Source of the DNA: Pseudarthrobacter enclensis
Lineage (GTDB): Bacteria; Actinomycetota; Actinomycetes; Actinomycetales; Micrococcaceae
Reading direction: 5' to 3'
NCBI RefSeq assembly: GCF_030811655.1
Contig: NZ_JAUSRE010000013.1
Location: forward strand, 62,001 to 126,000
Length of the DNA stretch: 64,000 nt
The position numbers were made by a program, and so were the translations under genes. Of the stretch, positions 1-11,202 are shown piece by piece. The notes beneath the pieces were generated by a model that worked only from the letters and a program-made list of their open reading frames with translations, did no database searches and was not told the DNA's origin. Positions within the stretch are counted from its first letter, which is position 1. Each line of letters starts with the position of its first letter.

Positions 1-206
1 TCCTGCAGGACTGGGAGAAGGGCCGCCGGGCCGAAATTGACGGTTTCAGCGGCTACATCGTCACCAAACGTCGTGAACTCGGCGGCTCAGCGCCAGTCAA
101 CGAAATCATCCTCGAGATGGCAGAACGAATCGAGCGCGGGGAGCTCACCCCGAACCCGGAGAATGCATCCCTACTCGTGAAGGAATTCATGGCGATATCG
201 GACTGA
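1..206 (+). CDS. Ketopantoate reductase-like protein, C-terminal fragment (cut by window start)
   Basis: About 67 codons remain in the frame starting at base 3, ending with TGA at 204-206. The visible protein begins LQDWEKGRRAEIDGFSGYIV and continues with an APVNE stretch. This matches the C-terminal helical domain of the ApbA/PanE family, where the DxxxGRxTEIDxxNG and PVN segments line the substrate pocket. Members reduce 2-dehydropantoate to pantoate with NADPH in coenzyme A synthesis, but paralogues acting on other 2-keto acids are common. The N-terminal nucleotide-binding domain lies outside the window, so pathway assignment is not possible here. A strong hairpin follows the stop. Confidence 0.75.
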   Translation, partial: LQDWEKGRRAEIDGFSGYIVTKRRELGGSAPVNEIILEMAERIERGELTPNPENASLLVKEFMAISD

Positions 207-240
207 CGAGTCTAGGCCGAGGAGGTCCCGAGCAAATTGG

Positions 241-270
241 GAAGGGGTGCTGCCCACGCACCCCTTCCCC
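241..270 (+). terminator. Hairpin terminator after the ketopantoate reductase-like gene
   Basis: A perfect 10-bp stem (241-250 pairs with 258-267) has a 7-base loop and is followed by a pyrimidine-rich run. It starts 34 bases after the stop codon, as expected for an intrinsic terminator. There is no long T tract, so strength is uncertain. Confidence 0.6.
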
Positions 271-273
271 TTC

Positions 274-1105
274 CTTGGCCGAGTGGTTAATGTTCGGCCG
301 GCCCGTCACCGCCCATCCAGCTCCATTTACTAACGTGCTGTCGGGTAGCAACCAATGAGAGGGAAAATCATGTCAGTTGACGAATGCAGAGCTGTCACTG
401 AATGCTTCGCTGCGGCCGCAACAGCCCTTGCTTGTCTCGCGGCTATACCGCTCCTCGCCACGCGCGTGCATAGAGCCGAAGATTCCGAGGCAGCCGTTTA
501 TCACTTCTTGCCCACACCACCACAATCAAGCGACTAACTCCCCCGCTGAAAAGATCGGCCATCGATGGACAAGGTGCGGTCCCCGCAGCGGCCGTTGAGC
601 TACACCCCAATCTGACATAAGGCTGTGGCGCCAGGACGTTGGCTTGCAGTTCTGTTTTCTTTTCCTGATGCCGGTCGCAAGGAACTCCTCGGTCCAAACC
701 AGACATCTGCCGTCTGCGGCCGCTAATAAAGCAGACGTGAGTGTGGACACTGTACACACTCACTTTGGTAAGACAAGGAACGGCCAACCGCAACCTCCGG
801 CGGTTCTGGCGTCGGATCCCAGCACGTGGCATAGCCAACATGCCACGTCATGTTGTAGTCCCTCCCGGGCACATGAATAGGTGTAGGCCACCAACGGCCC
901 ACCCAACAAGACGGGAACGAGGAAACCACAAGAACACTCCCAGCAGGAGGAAGGCCAACCAGCCAGGGACTCGAACCCACCCCGCACAACTGAATAGGCT
1001 CCGCGGCAACCAGGCGAAAGCCCGCACCCACAGCGTCAGAGGCGCCTCAGTGCAAGCTTTGTCAACACGTCAAAGCAAAATCGCCCCTGACGAGGGAATA
1101 CGTCG
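274..1105. other. About 830 bp with no convincing gene; inverted repeats and tRNA-like fragments
   Basis: Open frames here are short, overlap on both strands, lack good ribosome binding sites, and do not resemble known proteins. By eye the base composition is less G+C-rich than the flanking genes. Visible structure: a perfect 9-bp inverted repeat at 737-745/755-763, a 7-bp one at 711-717/731-737, and a 9-bp one at 824-832/840-848. Two stretches look like pieces of minus-strand tRNA. One at 594-608 resembles the 5' end and D-arm of a tRNA (GGGGTGTAGCTCAAC). One at 966-980 is identical to 15 bases of the T-arm of the neighbouring tRNA-Leu (1116-1130). This may be a decayed integration site, but that is inference. 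Confidence 0.5.
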
Positions 1106-1187
1106 TGCCCGAGGTGGGACTCGAACCCACACATCTTTCGATACCGCATTTTGAGTGCGGCGCGTCTGCCAATTCCGCCACTCGGGC
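1106..1187 (-). tRNA. tRNA-Leu(CAA)
   Basis: Read on the minus strand, the 7-bp acceptor stem GCCCGAG/CTCGGGC closes the gene. The anticodon stem CCGCA/TGCGG holds the loop CTCAAAA, giving anticodon CAA (leucine, UUG codons). A class II long variable arm and a T-arm with TTCGAGT are visible. Discriminator base is A; no CCA is encoded. Confidence 0.95.
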
Positions 1188-1206
1188 GCGGAATACGGGA
1201 AGCAAG

Positions 1207-1235
1207 ACGGTACGCCCACAGCTGACTGTGAGCAA
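1207..1235 (-). promoter_or_regulatory. Predicted promoter of tRNA-Leu
   Basis: On the minus strand TTGCTC (1235-1230) is separated by exactly 17 bases from TACCGT (1212-1207), about 20 bases before the tRNA 5' end. Both hexamers match the housekeeping sigma consensus moderately well. Confidence 0.5.
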
Positions 1236-1391
1236 CGCGATCGCTTCACGTACGCGGAATTACTCTACATGCAGATAGGCTGAATTCCAGAATCGCGCCG
1301 CCGTCGCCGCAAACGAACCCCTGCAAGCCAAGTACAGCCGCGGTGGCACCTAAGATAGTGATGTCCCGCCGTACCTTTTCAAGGAGATCCC

Positions 1392-1997
1392 GTGACTGAA
1401 CAGACGGAGTCCAAGCCCACGTCCCAGCCGGCGCGCCGCGTCATTGTGGCTGAAGATGAAACCCTCATCCGCCTCGACATAATCGAGATCCTGCGCGGTG
1501 AAGGCTACGACGTCGTGGGCGAGGCGGACAACGGCGAGAAGGCCGTCCAGCTTGCCGAAGAACTGAAGCCGGACCTGGTCCTCATGGACGTCAAGATGCC
1601 CGTCATGGACGGCATTTCGGCCGCCGAAAAGATCGTCAAGGCCCGCATCGCCCCCGTGGTGCTGCTGACCGCCTTCAGCCAGAAGGAACTGGTGGAGCGC
1701 GCCCGCGACGCCGGCGCCATGGCCTACGTGGTCAAGCCGTTCACGCCTGCCGATCTCATCCCCGCGCTGGAAATCGCACTTTCACGCCACGAGGAAATCA
1801 AGGCCCTTGAGGGCGAAGTTTCGGACCTGCAGGAGCAGTTCGCCACCCGCAAGCTCGTTGAGCGCGCCAAGAGCCTGCTGACCACCAAGATGGGCCTGAC
1901 GGAGCCGGAAGCGTTCCGCTGGATCCAGAAGACGTCCATGGACCGCCGCCTCAGCATGCGCGAGGTCGCCGAAACCATCATCAACCAGGTCAACTAG
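1392..1997 (+). CDS. pdtaR: ANTAR-domain response regulator (PdtaR-like)
   Basis: A 201-residue two-domain response regulator. The receiver domain occupies about residues 16-130, with acidic residues at 22-23, phosphoacceptor Asp66 (LVLMDVKMP), Thr93, and Lys115 in VVKPF. A short coiled helix leads into a C-terminal ANTAR domain (about 140-198, with the EAFRWIQ..S..RR.S motif). ANTAR domains bind paired hairpins in mRNA and work as antiterminators. The closest known relative is PdtaR of the mycobacterial PdtaS/PdtaR system. The GTG start is chosen because AAGGAGA lies 8 bases upstream. No histidine kinase is adjacent, so the partner kinase must lie elsewhere. A possible -10 (TAAGAT) is at 1351-1356. 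Confidence 0.92.
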   Translation: MTEQTESKPTSQPARRVIVAEDETLIRLDIIEILRGEGYDVVGEADNGEKAVQLAEELKPDLVLMDVKMPVMDGISAAEKIVKARIAPVVLLTAFSQKELVERARDAGAMAYVVKPFTPADLIPALEIALSRHEEIKALEGEVSDLQEQFATRKLVERAKSLLTTKMGLTEPEAFRWIQKTSMDRRLSMREVAETIINQVN

Positions 1998-2081
1998 CAC
2001 GCCGGGCCGGGCCGGATCGATTACGACGACGGCCCGGCACCAAAGCAGGAACCGTCACAAAAGACAACGGTCACCGCAGCA

Positions 2082-2115
2082 AAAAGGACCCCCGCCAAAA
2101 GGCAGGGGTCCTTTT
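2082..2115. terminator. Bidirectional terminator between pdtaR and pyk
   Basis: An 11-bp perfect stem (2082-2092 with 2105-2115) of AAAAGGACCCC type, with a small inner GCC/GGC stem. A-rich and T-rich flanks allow it to terminate both converging genes. Confidence 0.9.
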
Positions 2116-2128
2116 CGTTGCCCGAAGA

Positions 2129-3631
2129 CTAGGCCTGGACCTGGTTCTTCTTCTTCTTTTCCGGCCAGGGGCCGAGCTTTTCCTTGTTGCTGGTAACTTC
2201 TCCACCGCGGGTCGAGTCGGCAAGGTCGCCCACCTTGTGCACCTTCAGCGAGTTTGTGGAACCGGCCTTTCCGGGAGGGGAACCGGCGGCGATGACCACC
2301 AGGTCACCGTCCTCCACCAGACCCATTTCCTCCAGGCTGCGGTCCACCTGCGCGGTCATGGCGTCGGTGTGGTCCACCATCTGCACCAGCACCGGCTGGA
2401 TGCCCCAGGTGAGGGCCATCTGGTTCCAGACCTGCTCCACCGGGGTGAATGCGAAGACCGGCTTGATGGGCCGCAGGCGGGACAGACGGCGGGCCGAGTC
2501 GCCGGACTGCGTGAACGCACAGATGTACTTGGCGTCCAGCTGGTCGGCGATTTCGACGGCGGCACGCGTGATGGCGCCACCACGGGTCCTGGGCTTGGTC
2601 CCCAGCGGGGGGACGCGCTCCAGGCCGTGGACCTCGGTGGACTCGATGATCCGGGCCATGGTCTTCACGGTCTCGATCGGGTACTTGCCCACACTCGTCT
2701 CACCGGACAGCATAACGGCGTCGGCACCGTCCAGGACGGCGTTGGCGCAGTCGGACGCCTCTGCACGGGTCGGGCGCGGGTTGTCGATCATGGACTCCAG
2801 CACCTGGGTGGCCACGATGACCGGCTTCGCCCAGCGGCGCGCCAGCTCGATGGCGCGCTTCTGCACGATCGGCACTTCCTCCAGCGGAAGCTCCACTCCC
2901 AGGTCGCCACGCGCCACCATGATCGCGTCGAAGGCGTCGATGATCTCGGGCAGCTGCTCAACGGCCTGCGGCTTCTCGATCTTGGCGATGACCGGCACGC
3001 GGCGGCCTTCTTCGTCCATGATCTCGTGCACGCGGGTGATGTCGGACGCGTCGCGAACGAAGGACAGCGCCACCAGATCCACACCGCGGCGCATAGCCCA
3101 GCGAAGGTCGTCCTCATCCTTCTCGCTCAGGGCGGGAACATTCACGGCCACGCCGGGAAGGTTGATGCCCTTGTTGTTGGACACCATGCCGCCGACGGTC
3201 ACCTCGGCGACGACCTTCACGTCGTCTACCTCAATGGCGCGCAAGGCCACCTTGCCGTCGTCGATCAGGAGGGCGTCGCCCACCTTGACGTCCTCGGTGA
3301 GGCTCTTCAGGGTGGTGGAGCAGATTTCCTGGGTACCGGGGACGTCCTCGGTGGTGATGGTGAAGATGTCACCGACGGCCAGGGCGTGCGGACCATCAAC
3401 GAAACGGCCCAGGCGGATCTTCGGGCCCTGGAGGTCGGCCATGATCGCCACGGCCTTGCCCAGGTCGGAGGCCGCCTTGCGGACGTTCTCGTAGGTGTTG
3501 TCATGCACGGTGTAGTCGCCGTGGCTCATGTTCATGCGGGCGACGTCAACGCCGGCTTCCAGCACCGCGAGGGTGTTTTCGTAGCTGGCAATTGCCGGGC
3601 CGAACGTAGCCACAATTTTTGCGCGTCTCAT
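2129..3631 (-). CDS. pyk: Pyruvate kinase
   Basis: The enzyme transfers phosphate from phosphoenolpyruvate to ADP in the last step of glycolysis. The 500-residue length is normal for the bacterial tetrameric enzyme. Signature segments are present: ARMNMSHGD (31-39), ADLQGPKIRLG (65-75), the active-site lysine in VIAKIEKPQ (Lys217) with metal ligand Glu219, and MVARGDLGVE (238-247). VATQ (Thr275) and LSGETSVGKYP are also conserved. The C-terminal allosteric domain is complete and ends in a lysine-rich tail. The ATG at 3631 is preceded at 6 bases by a TAGGGT box (3643-3638), which would suit a leaderless transcript, although AGG also occurs nearby. It lies 76 bp downstream of gltD and converges on pdtaR. 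Confidence 0.97.
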   Translation of the reverse strand: MRRAKIVATFGPAIASYENTLAVLEAGVDVARMNMSHGDYTVHDNTYENVRKAASDLGKAVAIMADLQGPKIRLGRFVDGPHALAVGDIFTITTEDVPGTQEICSTTLKSLTEDVKVGDALLIDDGKVALRAIEVDDVKVVAEVTVGGMVSNNKGINLPGVAVNVPALSEKDEDDLRWAMRRGVDLVALSFVRDASDITRVHEIMDEEGRRVPVIAKIEKPQAVEQLPEIIDAFDAIMVARGDLGVELPLEEVPIVQKRAIELARRWAKPVIVATQVLESMIDNPRPTRAEASDCANAVLDGADAVMLSGETSVGKYPIETVKTMARIIESTEVHGLERVPPLGTKPRTRGGAITRAAVEIADQLDAKYICAFTQSGDSARRLSRLRPIKPVFAFTPVEQVWNQMALTWGIQPVLVQMVDHTDAMTAQVDRSLEEMGLVEDGDLVVIAAGSPPGKAGSTNSLKVHKVGDLADSTRGGEVTSNKEKLGPWPEKKKKNQVQA

Positions 3632-3707
3632 ATACCTACCCTATTGGTCTCTTGCATTGGTTAAGTTGTCGGCGAGGTGAACCCTCGGTGCATCCCCGGG
3701 TCAGCGG

Positions 3708-5157
<1,450 letters not shown>

Positions 5158-5165
<8 letters not shown>

Positions 5166-8100
5166 CGGTCACCTCCAGGATTCGAGACCATACTTCTTCG
5201 CCGTCGGGGTCAAGGCCCTCTTCGATGGCGTCGAGACGGGTTTGCAGCACGGCCGCGTAGTCGCGCGGCAGCACCTTCGTGATGCGGGCGGCGGTGTCAT
5301 CGAAGTTCTCGAGGAGGCGCGCCGCCAGCTGGGAGTCAGTTTCTTCCACGTGCTTGACCAGCAGGCCGTGGACGATGTCGCGGTCCTCGGCGTCCAGCTC
5401 GCGGAGCTGGAGTTCGCCGGACTGCAGGGCTTCCTTGTTGACCTTGGCAGTGTCCAGGTCAAGGACGTAGGCGGTGCCGCCGGACATGCCCGCACCGAAG
5501 TTGCGGCCCGTGCGGCCGATGATCAGCGTCTGGCCGCCGGTCATGTACTCGCAGCCGTGGTCGCCGATACCTTCGGCGACGGCGGTGGCACCGGAGTTGC
5601 GGACCAGGAAGCGTTCGCCCACCTGGCCCCGCAGGAACATCTCGCCGCTGGTGGCGCCGTAGCCGATCACGTTGCCGGCGATGACATTGGTCTCCGCTTT
5701 GAAGACGTTGGTACGGTCCGTGCGGACAATGATCCGGCCGCCGGAGAGGCCCTTGCCCACATAGTCGTTCGAGTCGCCGTACAGCCGCAGGGTGATGCCC
5801 GCCGGCAGGAAGGCGCCCAGCGACTGGCCGGCGGTGCCGTTCAGGGTGATGTCGATCGTGTCCGTCGCCAGGACGTCGGTGCCAAAGGTCTTGGTGACGA
5901 CGTGGCCCAGCATGGTCCCCACTGAACGGTCGGTGTTGATGACGTCCACGGTGATCTTCACCGGGCTGCGGTCGGTCAGCGCTTCGGTGGCCATGGTGAT
6001 CAGCCGCTGGTCGAAGTGCTTATCCAGCTCGTGGTTCTGCCCGGTCATGTTCCGCAGCGGCGCGTCATCGTCGAACTCCAGGCCGTGCAGGATCGGGTCC
6101 AGGTCCAGGCCGTCGGCCTTCCAGTGGTCGATCGCCTCCCGGGTGTCCAGGACCTCGGCGTGGCCAATGGCTTCCTCAAGGCTGCGGAAGCCAAGCTCGG
6201 CCAGGATCTCCCGGACTTCCTCGGCGAGGAATTCGAAGAAGTTAACCACGAACTCGGGCTTGCCGCTGAAGCGTGCACGCAGCTCGGGGTTCTGGGTGGC
6301 GACGCCTACCGGGCAGGTGTCGAGGTGGCAGACGCGCATCATGATGCAGCCTTCCACCACCAGCGGTGCGGTGGCGAAACCGAACTCCTCACCGCCCAGC
6401 AGCGCTGCGATGACAACGTCGCGGCCGGTCTTGAGCTGGCCGTCCACCTGGACCACCACGCGGTCGCGGAGGCCGTTGAGCATCAGGGTCTGCTGCGTCT
6501 CTGCGAGGCCAAGCTCCCACGGAACACCGGCGTGCTTGAGCGAGTTCAGCGGCGAGGCGCCGGTGCCGCCGTCGTGTCCGGAGACAAGTACGACGTCGGC
6601 CTTCGCCTTGGTCACGCCGGACGCCACGGTGCCGATCCCGACTTCGGAGACAAGCTTCACGTGCACCCGCGCCGAGGGGTTGGCGCGCTTGGCATCGTAG
6701 ATGAGCTGCGCGAGGTCCTCGATGGAGTAGATGTCGTGGTGCGGCGGCGGGGAAATGAGGCCCACGCCGGGGGTTGAATGCCGCGTGCGGGCCACCCACG
6801 GGTAGACCTTCTGCGCCATCAGCTGGCCGCCTTCGCCGGGCTTGGCACCCTGCGCCATCTTGATCTGGATGTCGTCGGCGTTGGTCAGGTACAGGCTGGT
6901 CACGCCGAACCGGCCGGACGCGATCTGCTTGACCGCGGAGCGGCGCTTCGGATCCAGGAGGCGGTCCACGTCCTCGCCGCCTTCACCGGTGTTGGATTTG
7001 CCGCCCAGCTGGTTCATGGCGATGGCCAGCGTCTCGTGGGCCTCCTGGGAGATGGAGCCGTAGCTCATGGCCCCGGTGGAGAACCGCTTGACGATGCTGG
7101 AGACCGGCTCCACTTCCTCAAGGGGCACGGAGGGGCGGTCGTTCTTGAACTTGAGGAGGCCGCGGAGGGTCATCAGGTTGGTGGACTGGTCGTCCACGCC
7201 CCTGGTGTAGGCCTTGAAGATGTCGTAGCGGCGTTCGCGGGTGGCGTGCTGCAGCCGGAAGACGGTCTCCGGGTTGAAGAGGTGCGGCTCGCCGTCCCGC
7301 CGCCACTGGTACTCGCCGCCGCCCAGCAGGGGCCGGTGCGGCTGCTCGATGCCGCCGTCGGGGTAGGCCATCTGGTGGCGTGCGGAAACCTCGGCTGCGA
7401 TGACATCCAGCCCCACGCCGCCCAGCTGGGAGTGTGTGCCGGCGAAGAACTCGTCCACCAGTTCCTGTCCGAGGCCCAGGGCTTCGAACGTCTGGGCGCC
7501 GGTGTAGGAGGCAACCGTGGAGATGCCCATCTTGGACATGATCTTCAGGACGCCCTTGCCGAGGCCCTTGATCAGGTTGTAGACCCCGTCCTGCGGGGTG
7601 ACCCCGGTGACGTCGCCTGCGGCAATGAGCTGTTCCACGGATTCCATGGCGAGGTAGGGGTTGACTGCGGATGCTCCGTAGCCGATCAGTACGGCAACGT
7701 GGTGCGTCTCGCGGACGTCGCCGGCCTCCACCACCAGGGCGGTCTTGGTGCGGTTGGCGCTGCGCAGCAGGTGGTGGTGCACGGTGCTGACCAGCAGCAG
7801 GGACGGGATGGGCGCCCACTGTGCATTGGAGTCACGGTCGGAGAGCACGATGTACTGCACTCCGCGGTTGATGGCGCCCGAAACCTGCTCGCAGATCTCC
7901 GTGAGCCGGGCACGCAGCGCGTTCTCGCCGCCTTCTGGGCGGTAAAGGCCGCGGACCTTCATGGCCACGCGGTTGCCGTCGGCATCCTCGATGTTGGCGA
8001 TCTTGGCCAGCTGGTCGTTGTTGATCACCGGGAACGGCAACTGGACCTGCGGCTGGCGCACCTGCTTGGTGTCCAGCAGGTTGCCGTTGGGCCCGATGGC

Positions 8101-9771
8101 GCACGTCAGGGACGTGACCAGCTCCTCGCGGATGGCATCCAGCGGCGGGTTGGTGACCTGCGCGAAGGACTGCACGAAGTAGTCAAAGAGCAAGCGGGGG
8201 CGCTTGGACAGCACGGCCACCGGAGTGTCCGAGCCCATGGCGCCGAGGGGCTCGGCCCCGGTGCGGGCCATGGGGCCCAGCAGGATCTTCAGTTCCTCGG
8301 TGGTGTAGCCGAAGGTGCGCTGGCGGATGTTCACGGACGCGGCCGTGTGCACCACGTGCTCGCGCTCGGGCAGCTCGTTGAGGTCGATCAGGTTGTCCTT
8401 GACCCACTCGGCCCACGGGTTGGCCGCGGCCACTTCGGCCTTGACTTCTTCGTCATCGATAATGCGGCCGGCCTCGGTGTCCACCAGGAACATCTTGCCC
8501 GGGGACACGCGGCCCTTCTTGACCACCTTGGAGGGCTCGACGTCGATCACGCCGACTTCTGAGGCGAAGACGATCAGGCCGTCCTCGGTGATCCAGAAGC
8601 GGCCGGGGCGCAGGCCGTTGCGGTCCAGGGTGGCACCAACGAGGTTTCCGTCGGTGAAGGAAACGGCGGCGGGGCCGTCCCATGGTTCCATCAACAGCGA
8701 GTGGTACTCGTAGAAAGCGCGGCGTGCCGGATCCATGGTGGCGTGGTTTTCCCAGGCCTCCGGGATCATCATCATGATCGAGTGCGTGATGGGGCGCCCG
8801 GACAGCCAGAGGAGCTCCGCTACCTCGTCGAAGGATGCGGAGTCGGAGGCACCGGGGGTGCAGATGGGGTACAGCTCTTCCGGCGAGTCGCCCAGCAGCG
8901 GGTTGGCGAGCTGGGACTGCCGGGCGCGCATCCAGTTCCGGTTGCCCTTGACGGTGTTGATTTCACCGTTGTGGGCAATGGTCCGGAACGGCTGCGCCAG
9001 CGGCCACGACGGGAAGGTGTTGGTGGAGAAGCGCGAGTGCACGATCGCAAGCTTGGTCTTGAACCGCTTGTCGGAGAGGTCCGGGTAGAACGGCTCCAGC
9101 TGGGCGGTGGTGAGCATGCCCTTGTAGACGATGGTGCGGGAGGACAGCGACGGGAAGTAGACGCCGAACTTGTTCTGGGCGCGCTTGCGGATGCGCCAGG
9201 CACGGGAGTCCAGTTCGTTGCGGTCCAGTTCCCCACCATCAGCGGCGGCGAGGAACGGCTGGGAGAAGTAGGGCATGCAGGCACGCGCCATAGCGCCAAC
9301 GAGGTCGGCGACCACGGGCACTTCGCGCCAACCGAGGACCTTGAGTCCTTCGTCGGCGGCCAGGCCCTCGATTCCGGCTTTGGCAGCTGCGGCTTCGCGC
9401 TGCTCGGCAGGAAGGAATGCGGTGCCGGCAACGTACTGGCCGGGAGCCGGCAGCTCAAACTCGGTGACGGCACGGAAGAACTCGTCGGGGATCTGCATGA
9501 GGAGGCCGGCACCGTCACCCGTGCCTTCGTCAGCGCCCACGGCGCCGCGATGCTCAAGGTTGCGCAGCGCGGTCAGTGCGGCGTCGACGATGTCATACCC
9601 GGGCTCACCGCGCAGGGTGGCGATGATCGCCAGGCCGCAGGCGTCCTTCTCCTGCTCCGGGTTGTACAGCCCGGCAGCCTCCGGCATGGCGGCAAAGCGC
9701 TTGAACGGCGACAATGCAGCCTCAGGCTGATCCGGTTCGGACCAGCTGGGAGTGTTAAGAGTTTGGGTCAT
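5158..9771 (-). CDS. gltB: Glutamate synthase large subunit
   Basis: A 1537-residue enzyme that hydrolyses glutamine and reductively aminates 2-oxoglutarate to glutamate in the GS-GOGAT cycle. The catalytic nucleophile is Cys45 ([10 protein letters not shown]), so a 44-residue propeptide is expected to be removed. The class II amidotransferase domain is followed by a central domain. The FMN-binding synthase barrel ([18 protein letters not shown]) comes next, then the 3Fe-4S cysteines in [14 protein letters not shown], and a C-terminal beta-helix. The frame is open for 26 more codons upstream. I choose the ATG at 9771 because AGGAGGAAGG lies about 9 bases before it and homologues begin near this point. 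A TACAAT box at 9877-9872 may be the -10. Confidence 0.97.
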
Positions 9772-9871
9772 GGGAGACGTCCTTCCTCCTGATCGTGCGT
9801 ATGGAAGGGACACCGTTGGCCCCACTCGTCGGCGCCGTTGCAGGGGCACAACAAAGTGTTGATTACTGGAA

Positions 9872-9877
9872 ATTGTA
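9872..9877 (-). promoter_or_regulatory. Possible -10 element for gltBD
   Basis: TACAAT on the minus strand lies about 100 bases before the gltB start in the 261-bp gap after lgt. No clear -35 hexamer is seen at the right distance. I see no recognisable nitrogen-regulator site. Confidence 0.3.
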
Positions 9878-10032
9878 GGTCAGCGCGGCCTGCTGAACTA
9901 ACGGTTACGCAGGCCCCTGCCCGGGGCACCACCGGACAGCAGCTTCACGCTGTCAAGAGAATGCCCCATGCCACGACGTTGTGGTTTCGGGCCCTTCGAG
10001 CGGTGGCTCTGCTGCCCTGCGTGGCCGGCGTC

Positions 10033-11199
10033 CTACTTGCCGGTGCCGGCCTCCGGCGCGGGTCCGGTGGCTGTGCTGCCGGAGTGTCCGGCAGCCGTTG
10101 CATCCGGTCCGGGCTTGGCGCCCGCCGGTGCAGCCTCGGCCTCTTCCGTGGGGTCGGAAGCGTGCCTGGAACCGCTGTGGTTATCAGGGAGATTACCACG
10201 CGAACCACTATCTGAGACAACAGTGTCCGGAGCACGGACATTTGTGACTGTCCCAGGATCCGGGACCCTGGCGGGCTCGGCGGCCGGCTCATGGCTTGGG
10301 AGGTAGACGCTGTCCGGTTCCGGGCGTCCTTTGAAGCCCAACAGGATGAACGCGGCCAGGGCGGCCAGGAACACGAAGATACTGGTCCACACGTTCAGCC
10401 TGGTGGTGACCCCGAAGAGGCTGATCTGCTCCGCATCGTCGATGCGCAGCAGTTCGATCCAGACGCGGCCGAGGGTGTAGTACATGGCGTACAGCCAGAA
10501 GAGGCGGCTGCGGCGGAAGTGGAAGCGCCGGTCCAGGGCGAGCAGTACAAGCACGCCCGCGAGGTTCCACAGCGATTCGTAGAGGAACGTGGGGTGGAAC
10601 AGGGTGTCCGCAGGCATGCCCGCGGGGAAGTTGGGGTTGTTGGGGTCGATCTGCAGGCCCCAGGGGAGGGTGGTGGGACCGCCGAAGAGTTCCTGGTTGA
10701 AGTAGTTGCCCCACCGGCCGATGGCCTGGGCGAGGAGCAAGCCGGGAGCCGCGGCGTCAACAAAGGCGCTCAGCTTGACGCCGCTGCGGCGGCAGCCTAT
10801 CCAGGCACCGATGGCACCGAGGACGACGGCGCCCCAGATTCCCAGCCCGCCCCGCTGGATCTGCGGGATCAGGGAGAGGTCACCGGTGCCGTCGAAGTTG
10901 GGACCGAAGTAGGCGTCCGGTGAGGACACGACGTGGTACAGCCGGCCGCCGATGATGCCGAAGGGGATCGCCCAGATGACGATGTCCCAGACACTGCCTT
11001 CAGGGGCGCCGCGTTTGGCCCAGCGGACGGAGGTCAGCCACAGGCCGACGACGATTCCCGCCAGGATGCACAGGGCATAGGCGTGGATCCGCAGGTTGCC
11101 CCACGGCAGGGGGATGTCGAACCCGGACCAGCCCGGGCTGGGGATGCTGGCTGGTACCAAAGCGGGTGACAGGGCGGCCGCCTGAAGGAGTGCCTGCAT
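10033..11199 (-). CDS. lgt: Phosphatidylglycerol--prolipoprotein diacylglyceryl transferase
   Basis: An integral membrane enzyme that attaches diacylglycerol to the lipobox cysteine of prolipoproteins. Several membrane spans are visible. Conserved motifs include IHAYALCILAGIVVGLW, IIGGRLYHV (about 105), RGGLGIWGAV (about 140), and GRWGNYFNQELFGGPT (about 190). The last 80 or so residues form a polar Pro/Ala/Ser/Glu-rich tail absent from the E. coli enzyme; such cytoplasmic tails are common in actinobacterial Lgt. The start is 3 bases after the trpA stop, so lgt is probably the last gene of the trp transcription unit, an arrangement known from other actinobacteria. Confidence 0.95.
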   Translation of the reverse strand: MQALLQAAALSPALVPASIPSPGWSGFDIPLPWGNLRIHAYALCILAGIVVGLWLTSVRWAKRGAPEGSVWDIVIWAIPFGIIGGRLYHVVSSPDAYFGPNFDGTGDLSLIPQIQRGGLGIWGAVVLGAIGAWIGCRRSGVKLSAFVDAAAPGLLLAQAIGRWGNYFNQELFGGPTTLPWGLQIDPNNPNFPAGMPADTLFHPTFLYESLWNLAGVLVLLALDRRFHFRRSRLFWLYAMYYTLGRVWIELLRIDDAEQISLFGVTTRLNVWTSIFVFLAALAAFILLGFKGRPEPDSVYLPSHEPAAEPARVPDPGTVTNVRAPDTVVSDSGSRGNLPDNHSGSRHASDPTEEAEAAPAGAKPGPDATAAGHSGSTATGPAPEAGTGK

Positions 11200-11202
11200 G
11201 GC

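Noticed and set aside
355..537. A 60-codon frame starting MRGKIMSVDECRAV in the gene-poor stretch
   Set aside because: It has a weak purine-rich leader but no recognisable family, and it overlaps an alternative frame of equal length. I could not tell it from chance.
955..1040. A second tRNA gene on the minus strand around the T-arm-like segment
   Set aside because: A T-loop-like segment is present, but its stem has two mismatches and no acceptor, D-arm or anticodon stem can be completed. Kept only as a possible fragment.
741..1154. A 137-codon plus-strand frame running into tRNA-Leu
   Set aside because: It overlaps the tRNA gene antisense and starts inside an inverted repeat; the Arg/Thr/His-rich sequence looks non-coding.
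6778..8562. A 594-codon open frame on the plus strand opposite gltB
   Set aside because: It lies wholly antisense to gltB, has the Gly/His/Val/Asp-rich composition of a high-GC shadow frame, and no recognisable motifs. gltB motifs in the same interval are unmistakable.
9772..9849. A longer GltB start 26 codons upstream
   Set aside because: The internal ATG has an excellent AGGAGGAAGG ribosome binding site, and the longer N-terminus would place the Shine-Dalgarno inside the coding region.
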